A stretch of 64,000 nucleotides of DNA, from assembly GCF_022808695.1 (NCBI RefSeq), contig NZ_JAKZKW010000001.1, positions 310,001-374,000 on the forward strand, given 5' to 3'. The notes under the pieces were generated by a model. The model did no database searches. It was not told the DNA's origin and worked only from the letters and a program-made list of their open reading frames with translations. Shown here piece by piece: positions 8,227 to 18,476 of this stretch (within the stretch, counting starts at the first letter, position 1; each line of letters begins with the position of its first letter). The stretch comes from Fundidesulfovibrio soli. GTDB taxonomy: Bacteria > Desulfobacterota > Desulfovibrionia > Desulfovibrionales > Desulfovibrionaceae. A program made the position numbers and the translations under genes.

Positions 8227-8921
8227 TCAATGCACAAGCCGGGTGGCCAGGGCCAGGCCCACGCCCCCCAGAAGGATGGCGTAGGCGGGCCGGTGCCTGA
8301 GCGAAAGCACCACGCCGATGCTGGCGATGACCCACAGATGCGGCCACGTCATGGGGATGCGCCCCAGCAGGGGCGAGGCCATGGGCAGCAACACCGCGGT
8401 GAAGACCGTGAGCAGGATGAGGGACAGGGCGAAAACGGCCATGTTCAGGGGAGCCATCACCAGGATCGAGCCGCGTGTGAGTCTGACGGGCCCGGACGAT
8501 CTGGCGGGATAGCGCGCCCAGGCCAGCAGGCTGGAATGCGCGCGGTTCTCGTATTGTCGGTGGTAGCGCTCGAGCCGGGCGAACAGCAGGCCCAGCGGCA
8601 GGGACGCCACCATGACCAGGGCGGCGACGGAAGGCTGCGTTATGCCAAAGTGATGCGCCACAGCAAGGCTGGCCAGGGTCGGCGCGAGGGACTGCGGGGG
8701 TATGATTGTGCCGGCCGGGAAGAGATCAAGCCAGACGAGTTCGAAAAAGAGGCTGACGCCCAGGCTTACGGTGAAGTCGCCCGTTATCGCGCCCCAGAAG
8801 AAGCCCACGGCCAGGGGCCGGTCAAGCAGGGGCAGGTTGATCAGGAAGCGGAAGCAGGAAAAGAGGGCAAAAAAAAAGCGTTGGCGACAACGTAGGGAAA
8901 AAGGGCGGCGTGTATTTCCAT
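8227..8921 (-). CDS. PTS mannose/sorbose-type EIIC permease, frameshifted at a T9 run
   Basis: An integral-membrane sugar-PTS IIC component of about 231 residues if the frame is restored. From ATG 8921 the protein begins MEIHAALFPYVVANAFF, then meets nine Ts on the coding strand (8877-8869). In the unshifted frame it stops at 8841 after 26 residues. The -1 frame continues without a break as FALFSCFRFLINLPLLDRPLAVGFFWGAITGD and on to 8227, matching the family's N-terminal helices and FPAGTIIPP segment. A GTG at 8808 could give a truncated product. The cause may be transcriptional slippage, -1 ribosomal frameshifting, a real mutation or a sequencing error. Confidence 0.75.
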
Positions 8922-9028
8922 CGTTTCATCCCGGTCTTCAGGATTTCAAGAACACAAACCATACCCGCCACGCCCGGAAAAGAAAAGCCCGGGCCATAGC
9001 CGCCACGCCGCTCCGTCGCAAACGGCCG

Positions 9029-9484
9029 TCAGGCCAGCTCCGCGGGATCGCTGGGGATGCAGCGGTAGTCGATGCTCACCCCCTCCGCCTGGAGACCCTC
9101 CAGGCAGAGCTCGTCGTCCTTGCTCAGGGCGATATGCTGGCAGAGCTGTCTCTTGCCCGGCCCGTAGTGCAGGTTGCCCAGGTTCAGGCAGGAGTAGCCC
9201 AACCCGGCCTTGCGGCTCCTGGTGGCGTCCCGGCAGTCGGCGAAGAGCACCAGGACGTTCTTGTCGCGGAGCTTCTTGTCCTCAAGGTAGGCGCCAACCT
9301 GGGCGACCTCCAGAAAGACGATCTCCACCCCCAGGGGGATGGCGATGGACATGATCTGCTGGCGCAGTTCGTCCTTGGCCAGTTCGTCGTTGCCCACCAC
9401 CAGCGTCCTGGCGTCGGTATAGGGCAGCCAGGCCTCGATGATCTGGCCGTGCACCAGCCTGTTGTCGATGCGCACCCAGACCAC
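9029..9484 (-). CDS. PTS mannose-type EIIB component
   Basis: A 151-residue cytosolic phosphocarrier. The phosphorylated histidine lies in IDNRLVHGQ near residue 12, the hallmark of the mannose/sorbose IIB family. The start is GTG 9484, four bases beyond the EIIA stop, so the two are translationally linked. EIIC lies downstream; no EIID is found in the block. Confidence 0.9.
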   Translation of the reverse strand: MVWVRIDNRLVHGQIIEAWLPYTDARTLVVGNDELAKDELRQQIMSIAIPLGVEIVFLEVAQVGAYLEDKKLRDKNVLVLFADCRDATRSRKAGLGYSCLNLGNLHYGPGKRQLCQHIALSKDDELCLEGLQAEGVSIDYRCIPSDPAELA

Positions 9485-9487
9485 GCG

Positions 9488-9925
9488 TTATTCCCCGGCC
9501 ACCTTTTTCCGCAGGATCTCGCCGGCGACCACGATGCCTTGCACCCCAGCGGTTTTGGCCTCGGCGGCCAGCTGCGAGAGGGGTTTCGAGCGGGAGGAGA
9601 GAATCTTGATGAGCATGGGCAGGTTCACGCCCGTGACCACCTCGATGGTGTGTTGCGCCATGAGTGAGAGGGACAGGTTGGTGGGGGTGCCCCCGAACAT
9701 GTCCGTAAGGATCATCACGCCGCCGCCCTGCTCCACTTCTTTGATGGATGCGTCGAGGATCTGCACGGTCTGCGTGGTGTCCACGCCGACCTCCACGCTC
9801 ACGGTGCGCACGTGCTGCTGTTGCCCCAGGATCATTTCCGCCGCGGCCAGGAGTTTCTGCCCGTAGTCGGTGTGGGTCACGATGACCACGCCTACGGCGG
9901 CGGGGACGGTAGAAGTATCGCTCAT
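9488..9925 (-). CDS. PTS mannose-type EIIA component
   Basis: A 145-residue EIIA domain protein with the active-site histidine in VVIVTHTDYG and the family segment LTDMFGGTPTNLS. The start at 9925 (MSDTSTVPAAV) removes a non-conserved in-frame extension. It would accept phosphate from HPr and pass it to EIIB. It lies immediately downstream of rapZ (10-bp gap). Confidence 0.9.
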   Translation of the reverse strand: MSDTSTVPAAVGVVIVTHTDYGQKLLAAAEMILGQQQHVRTVSVEVGVDTTQTVQILDASIKEVEQGGGVMILTDMFGGTPTNLSLSLMAQHTIEVVTGVNLPMLIKILSSRSKPLSQLAAEAKTAGVQGIVVAGEILRKKVAGE

Positions 9926-9935
9926 CGTTGGTCTG

Positions 9936-10823
9936 TCAGCCTTTTTCGATATGCCGGTGTTCCAGGGAGACGGTGTATCCCTCCTTCCGCAATGTGTCAA
10001 AGAGGGCCTCGGCCGTGGCCACGGAGCGGTGCCTGCCGCCGGTGCAGCCCAGGGCGATGGTCAGCCGGTAGCGGCCTTCCTTGGCGTAGAGGGGGATCAA
10101 GCCGGAGAGGAAGTCGAGGAACTTGGGCAGGAAGAGGCTGCCCTCCTCGGATTTGAGCACGTAGTCGGCCACGGGGGCATCCTTGCCGGACATCTCCTTG
10201 AGCGAGGGCTCGAAATAGGGGTTGGGCAGGAAGCGCAGGTCGAAGAGCAGGTCGGATTCGGTTGGGAGGCCGTATTTAAACCCGAAGCTCATGATGTGCA
10301 CCTTCATGTCCGGCCCCTTGCCCTCCAGGAACATCCATTTTTCGTGGAGCTGGCGGCGCAGGTCGTGGATGGAGAAGTCGGTGGTGTCCATCACCAGGTC
10401 GGCTGCCTCCCGCAGGGTTGCCATGCGGCGGCGTTCCTCCTCCACGGCCTCGCCCAGCCCGTAGCCTTCGGACTCGAAGGGATGCGGGCGGCGGGTGGTG
10501 GCGTAGCGGCGCATGATCTCCCGAGTGGAGGCCTCGGTGAAGATGATCTGCGGCGGGTTGCCGGAAGCCTTGAGGGTTTCGAGGGCGTCCAGCCAGTCGG
10601 AGTCGAAATCCGCCTGGCGCACGTCCATGCCCAGGGCAAGGCCCCGGTAGCGGTGCGCGGACTGTTCATCGAAGAGGGTGACGAGCTTGGGTATGAGCAT
10701 GGCGGGCAGGCCGTCCACGCAGAAGTAGCCCATGTCTTCGAAAACGTTGATGGCGGTGGATTTTCCAGACCCGGACAGCCCGGTGATAACCACCACGGAA
10801 AGCCTGTTCGCGCCGGAGTCCAT
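9936..10823 (-). CDS. rapZ: RNase adapter protein RapZ (YvcJ family)
   Basis: A 295-residue P-loop protein with Walker A GLSGSGKST near residue 15 and the conserved C-terminal GCTGGRHRSV motif that ends the RapZ RNA-binding domain. In E. coli RapZ senses glucosamine-6-phosphate through small RNAs; in other bacteria its role is less clear. The start at 10823 follows AAGGAGCG. Neighbours ptsN and rpoN repeat the classical rpoN-hpf-ptsN-rapZ order. Confidence 0.95.
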   Translation of the reverse strand: MDSGANRLSVVVITGLSGSGKSTAINVFEDMGYFCVDGLPAMLIPKLVTLFDEQSAHRYRGLALGMDVRQADFDSDWLDALETLKASGNPPQIIFTEASTREIMRRYATTRRPHPFESEGYGLGEAVEEERRRMATLREAADLVMDTTDFSIHDLRRQLHEKWMFLEGKGPDMKVHIMSFGFKYGLPTESDLLFDLRFLPNPYFEPSLKEMSGKDAPVADYVLKSEEGSLFLPKFLDFLSGLIPLYAKEGRYRLTIALGCTGGRHRSVATAEALFDTLRKEGYTVSLEHRHIEKG

Positions 10824-10850
10824 AGCGGCACGCTCCTTGTGAATGTGGAA

Positions 10851-10881
10851 GTCCCCGCCGCGCTCGGGGCGCGGCGGGGAC
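10851..10881. promoter_or_regulatory. Strong hairpin between ptsN and rapZ
   Basis: A 13-bp perfect inverted repeat, GTCCCCGCCGCGC / GCGCGGCGGGGAC, with a 5-nt loop and no T-run. It lies in the 97-bp gap between ptsN and rapZ. It may be an RNA-processing or attenuation structure, or an incomplete terminator. Confidence 0.45.
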
Positions 10882-10920
10882 GGACAGTAGCAGATTACCG
10901 GCGCAAGTACATGACGCTTA

Positions 10921-11373
10921 TCAGGCGTGGCTGGTGAGCACCCGCCAGAGGCTCTCCCTGTCCGGGGCGTCGAGGAATGCCCCCCGGAAGCTCTCGTCCG
11001 AGAGCAGGCGCGAAATCTGCGCCAGGATGCGCAGATGCATTCCCGCAACGTGTTCGGGCGCCAGCACCAGGAAGAAGATGCGGCAGGGCTTGTGATCCAG
11101 GGCTTCGAAGTCGACCCCGCCGTTGCTGCGTCCGGCCACGATGACGATCTCCTTGAGGGAGTCCATCTTACCGTGGGGGATGGCCACAGCGTCGCCTATT
11201 CCGGTGGTGCCCAGGCTCTCGCGGTCCAGCAGGACCCGCAGGGCCTTCTGCGCGTCGATGTCCGGGAAGGCCTGCGCCACCGGGGCCACGAGCTCGGCGA
11301 GCACGTCGGGCTTGCTGTCGGCTGCGAGGCTGTCGAGCACGAAGTCCTTGCGGAGGTACTCGCCCAGGCGCAT
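10921..11373 (-). CDS. ptsN: PTS EIIA-Ntr/fructose-type regulatory protein
   Basis: A 150-residue EIIA-2 domain with the phosphoacceptor histidine in DAVAIPHGK (about residue 66) and the LLDRESLGTTGIGD signature. EIIA-Ntr proteins couple phosphate flux from PEP to nitrogen and potassium control. The start overlaps the hpf stop by one base. Confidence 0.93.
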   Translation of the reverse strand: MRLGEYLRKDFVLDSLAADSKPDVLAELVAPVAQAFPDIDAQKALRVLLDRESLGTTGIGDAVAIPHGKMDSLKEIVIVAGRSNGGVDFEALDHKPCRIFFLVLAPEHVAGMHLRILAQISRLLSDESFRGAFLDAPDRESLWRVLTSHA

Positions 11374-11912
11374 CAGTTGGATACTCCAGGGTCGATCAGG
11401 CCGAAGTCGCCGTTCTTGCGCTTGTAGATCACGTTGATGCGGTCCGTGTCGGCGTTCTGGAACACCAGGAACTCGAACTTCATGGCGGTGACCTGCTCGG
11501 CGGCCTCGTCAACGCTCATGGGCTTGGGGTTGTACTTATCGGACTCCTCGATGGCGTTGACCTTGCCCGCTTCGTCGAAGCTGACCACGCCCATGGTCAC
11601 GGGGGCCTCGGGCTGCTTGCGGCGGTCCTTCATCTTCTCGCGCATCTTGCGGATCTGCGCTTCGAGCTTGTCGGTGATGAGGTCCACGGTGGAGTACATG
11701 TCGTCGGAGCGCTCATGGGCGGAGATGTGCATGACGTCGGCGTCCAGCAACACGTCGATGATCTGGCGGGTCTTCTCGACCATCAGGGTGACGACCATCT
11801 CGGCGTTGTCGGCGTTGCTCATGTATTTGGAAAGCTTCTCGAAACGCTTGCTGGCGTATTCGCGCAGGCCGGGAGAAGGTTCAAAATTCTTGAAGTGGAA
11901 TGCGATGTTCAT
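11373..11912 (-). CDS. hpf: Ribosome hibernation promoting factor, long form
   Basis: A 179-residue protein. The N-terminal ~95 residues form the S30AE/YfiA domain that sits in the 30S decoding groove. The C-terminal domain (about 125-179, KYNPKPMSVDEAAEQVTAMKFEFLVFQNADTDRINVIYKRKNGDFGLID) is typical of long HPF and mediates 100S dimerisation. It lies directly after rpoN, as in many proteobacteria. Confidence 0.95.
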   Translation of the reverse strand: MNIAFHFKNFEPSPGLREYASKRFEKLSKYMSNADNAEMVVTLMVEKTRQIIDVLLDADVMHISAHERSDDMYSTVDLITDKLEAQIRKMREKMKDRRKQPEAPVTMGVVSFDEAGKVNAIEESDKYNPKPMSVDEAAEQVTAMKFEFLVFQNADTDRINVIYKRKNGDFGLIDPGVSN

Positions 11913-11950
11913 AGAGCCTCCAAGGTCTTACCGCATGGGGATGCGGGGTT

Positions 11951-13396
11951 TTAGAGAATTTCCTTGCGTTTGGACGACGATTCGATCCCCATGGCCATTC
12001 TGTACTTTGCCACAGTACGGCGTGCGATGTTGACTTGCAACTTCTGTTTGAGAATCTCGGCGATCTGCTCGTCGCTGATGGTCTTCTTGGAGTCCTCGGT
12101 GGCGATGAGCTGCTTGATGAGCGCCTTGACCGACTCGGAGCCGACGGAGGTGCCGTCGTCGAGTTCCAGTGAGGAGTTGAAGAAGAATTTGAGTTCGTAG
12201 ATCCCGTGCGGAGTGGCTACGTACTTGCTCGTGGTGATGCGGCTCACGGTGGACTCGTGCATGCCGATGTCGTCGGCCACGTCCTTGAGGATCAAGGGTT
12301 TGAGCTTGGTCACGCCGTGCTCGAAAAAGCCTCTCTGAAATTTAACGATACTCTCCAGCACCTTGAACAGGGTCCGCTGGCGTTGATAGAGGCTCTTCAT
12401 CAGCCACTGGGCGGAGCGCATCTTGTCCTGGAGGTAGTCCTTGTCGGAGCCCGAGGCGCCGCTGCCGCGGCTCATGTCCTCCATGTAGTAGGGAGACAGT
12501 TGGAGCTTGGGCAACCCATCTTCGTTGAGCACGATGATGAAGTCGTCCCCGTACTTGTACACGAAGGCGTCCGGGTTCACGTACACCGGCTCGGAAGAGC
12601 TGAAGTGCGAGCCGGGCATTGGGTCCAGCGATTGAATGATATCGAGGTATTGCCTGATATCCTCCAGGCTCAGCTTGAACTTCTTGGCCAGGGGCTTGTA
12701 GCGCTTCTTCTCCAGGTCTTCGAGGTGGTCGCTCACGATCTCGAGCAGGATGGGGTCCGTGTAGCCATAGACCTCCAGCTGCACCAGCAGGCACTCCTGC
12801 GGGGTGCGGGCAGCAACGCCCACGGGGTCGAAGCGCTGCAGCTTGTGGAGCACGGATTCCACCAGGGGCTCGTCCGCGCCGGTCTCCTGGGCGATCTCCT
12901 CAAGGGAGGAGCGGAAATAGCCCATATGATCCAGATTGCCGACGATGGCGTCGGCCACGGCCCGCTCCTGCTGGGTGAATTCGGAAAGATTGATCTGCCA
13001 GGAGAGGTGCCCCTCAAGGGAGGTCTTGGAGGTCAGCCTGGCCTCGAAGGAGAAGCCCTCTTCCGGGGCCTCGTACTCGCGCACCGTGGCCTGGCGGGAG
13101 GTGGAGGCGAAGTCGCCGATGTAGTCGTCCCACTCGGCGGTCTTGAGCAGCTCGCGCTGCATGGCGCCTTCATCGGTGGTGGCGTCGGGGGAATGGGAAT
13201 CCTCGGCTATGGTCGGGGCGGGACGCTCATCCTCGACAAGCACCTCTTCCAGCAGCGGGTTCTCGAGCAGCTCCTGCTGCACGGTCTCCATCAGTTCCAG
13301 TCGGGACAACTGCAACAGCTTGATAGCCTGCTGCAGCTGGGGGGTCATCACCAGCTGCTGAGAGAGTTTGAGTTGCTGTCTGAGCTCCAGGGCCAT
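11951..13396 (-). CDS. rpoN: RNA polymerase sigma-54 factor
   Basis: A 481-residue sigma-54. Region I is Gln/Leu-rich (LKLSQQLVMTPQLQQAIKLLQ), followed by the core-binding domain and the C-terminal RpoN box ARRTVAKYR near residue 463. It recognises -24/-12 promoters and needs AAA+ activators. The start at 13396 gives the canonical MALELRQQLKLSQQL; a longer in-frame start at 13438 is less likely. In related genomes lptB and other lpt genes usually precede it; here kdsC does. Confidence 0.97.
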   Translation of the reverse strand: MALELRQQLKLSQQLVMTPQLQQAIKLLQLSRLELMETVQQELLENPLLEEVLVEDERPAPTIAEDSHSPDATTDEGAMQRELLKTAEWDDYIGDFASTSRQATVREYEAPEEGFSFEARLTSKTSLEGHLSWQINLSEFTQQERAVADAIVGNLDHMGYFRSSLEEIAQETGADEPLVESVLHKLQRFDPVGVAARTPQECLLVQLEVYGYTDPILLEIVSDHLEDLEKKRYKPLAKKFKLSLEDIRQYLDIIQSLDPMPGSHFSSSEPVYVNPDAFVYKYGDDFIIVLNEDGLPKLQLSPYYMEDMSRGSGASGSDKDYLQDKMRSAQWLMKSLYQRQRTLFKVLESIVKFQRGFFEHGVTKLKPLILKDVADDIGMHESTVSRITTSKYVATPHGIYELKFFFNSSLELDDGTSVGSESVKALIKQLIATEDSKKTISDEQIAEILKQKLQVNIARRTVAKYRMAMGIESSSKRKEIL

Positions 13397-13511
13397 CGGC
13401 CGGGTTTCCTCCTCGGTACGGAATATGACGGCTAGCAAGAAAAATGCCGAATATCCGCCGCGAAGGCTGCTTATGCACTAATTCCTGGCTTCACGCAAGA
13501 TGTCCTGGGGA

Positions 13512-14053
13512 TCAATCCTCCTGCGGGGTCAGGTTCGCGCCCCTGGCGGTCAGCAGCAGGCGCACCGCCTCGCGCACCGCGCCGCCCCCGCCGGGCCTGC
13601 GCGATATCCAGGCCGCCCGGCGCAGGGCCTCGGGCTGGGCATCGGCCGGAGCCATGGGCAGGCCCACCTTGGCCATGACCGGCAGGTCCAGCAGGTCGTC
13701 GCCCATGTAGGCCACATGGCGGAACTCAAGTCCTCGGACGCGCAGCATATCCTCCAGGATGGGGAGCTTGCGCCTGTGGCCGCCGTTGAATTCGGCCACT
13801 CCGAGCTCCTTGAGGCGGCGGCGGGCCTGGGCGTTGTCCAGGCCGCTGATCACAGCAACTTCAACGCCCGCATGCTGCAAGAGCTTGATGCCCAGGCCGT
13901 CGAGCACGCTGAAGCGCTTCAGCACGAGGCCGTCCGCGTCGTAGAGCACCCCGTTGTCGGTGAGCACCCCGTCCACATCCAGGACCAGGATGCGCGCGTC
14001 CCTGGCAAGGCGGAGCGCCCGGCTCGTCAAGCCGGGCCGGGCGCGCCTCCTCA

Positions 14054-14054
<1 letters not shown>
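13512..14054 (-). CDS. kdsC: 3-deoxy-D-manno-octulosonate 8-phosphate phosphatase (KdsC-type HAD)
   Basis: A 180-residue C0-type HAD phosphatase. The nucleophile/acid-base aspartates are D26 and D28 in LDVDGVLTDNG, the serine motif is VISGLDN, and the metal motif is YMGDDLLDLPVM. Small cap-less HADs of this length make KDO for lipopolysaccharide as tetramers. The start overlaps the pyrG stop (TGATG). A kdsA gene, its usual partner, is not adjacent. Related HADs with other sugar-phosphate substrates are possible. Confidence 0.85.
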
Positions 14055-17464
<3,410 letters not shown>

Positions 17465-17527
17465 TATCAACTTCCACGCAAGTCCAACAAAGTCCATAAA
17501 CACCTGAAATTAAAATATAAGCCTGGG

Positions 17528-17542
17528 CTGAACAGTCCGGGC
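17528..17542 (+). repeat. Island-border direct repeat, left copy
   Basis: CTGAACAGTCCGGGC, identical to 23595-23609. With flanks, 21 of 24 bases match. The right copy forms an intact terminator; the left copy has lost part of that stem. Confidence 0.6.
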
Positions 17543-17644
17543 CGGTCCAGTATGGTCCGTTGACATCCGGGTAACAACCTGGGTGTCAATCCGGGCAACA
17601 GGTTTCGGCGCCTGGTAACTCTTTTCCGTACCACGGCTCGGAGG

Positions 17645-17932
17645 ATGCCATGCCGGGATCCCCCCCTGGCGGGTGTTGGCGTGAAGAACGCCAAGCCCGG
17701 ACCCAAGCCCTGCAAGCTCCCTGACGAGCGCGGCCTTGTCCTGGAGGTCCGCCCCAACGGCGGAAAGTGGTGGCGGCTGCGCTACTCATTCGAGGGCAAG
17801 GAAAAGATGCTCTCGCTTGGCGTCTACCCGGACGTGGGCTTGAAAGACGCCAGACAGCGCCACGAACGTGCTCCAGGGCAAGCGCCGTTCCCCGCTGGAT
17901 GCCCTTCGGGCGTTCTGCGTCTGGTTTTCTAG
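17645..17932 (+). pseudogene. Truncated P4-type tyrosine integrase (arm-binding domain only)
   Basis: About 60 residues match the N-terminal arm-DNA-binding domain of P4-like integrases (VKNAKPGPKPCKLPDERGLVLEVRPNGGKWWRLRYSFEGKEKMLSLGVYPDVGLKDARQR). The similarity then ends abruptly, and the core-binding and catalytic domains (RHRY residues) are absent. The usual N-terminal start is also degraded. Position and orientation just after tRNA-Ser fit an integrase gene of an island inserted there. It cannot be active. Confidence 0.85.
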
Positions 17933-18005
17933 CGGACCAACCCGTGAGGTGGCCATATGCGTCTCCGGACCAGACGAGCGACACCCCTGCGACCTCTGGC
18001 ACTAA
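17868..18005 (+). pseudogene. Fragment of a Cys-rich phage-type protein
   Basis: Frame 17868-18005 reads GKRRSPLDALRAFCVWFSSGPTREVAICV...HPCDLW. This resembles short Cys-rich proteins in Desulfovibrio prophages with the pattern AIRAxCxxCxxGxxxEVxxC...CPLW. It starts where the integrase similarity stops, so a deletion seems to have joined the two. A second fragment (LLLAIKALCRDCMPDGLTDC) follows at about 18035-18110. The assignment rests on pattern only. Confidence 0.4.
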
Positions 18006-18158
18006 AGCTTCGGAAAGATACCGCCCAACGTTTCCCGCTCCCTGCTCTTGGCCATCAAGGCACTCTGCCGGGACTGTATGCCGGACGGCCTCACGGACTG
18101 CGACGTGAACACGCCGTATGAGCTATCCTACCCTGCCCCCTCTGGCCGTATCGCCTGG

Positions 18159-18385
18159 GGCGCAATCCGAACATAGGCAACGGGTCCGCAGGGAGCGCAG
18201 CGAACAGGGCAAAAGGCAAATGAACTACATTGCTCCACAGCCCGATTCGGGCTCTAGGATGAATCCCAAGCTCTGAGGACGTATACATTCCCCTTCCGAG
18301 TGTATGAACGGCAAGCCAGTCGCGGAATGCCTATTTGTTGGATGGCGGGAGGTACGCCGATTAGTCGGGGTGCCTCCCTTAAGCT
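18159..18385 (+). repeat. Island repeat, copy A
   Basis: Starts GGCGCAATCCGAACAT, continues through AAATGAACTACATTGCTCCACAG and ends with the hairpin GGGAGGTACGCCGA / TCGGGGTGCCTCCC (18348-18379). It corresponds in order and spacing to copy B at 21173-21392. It lies downstream of the histidine kinase gene. About 90 bp of unassigned sequence separates it from that gene. Confidence 0.7.
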
Positions 18386-18476
18386 TATCGTGCTCTTGTA
18401 AAAATGAAAAATGCGCGCGCTCATGGACTGAGATAGCACCACCGGGCCTTGACAGGTTTGCCTGGCGGCATCGGAA

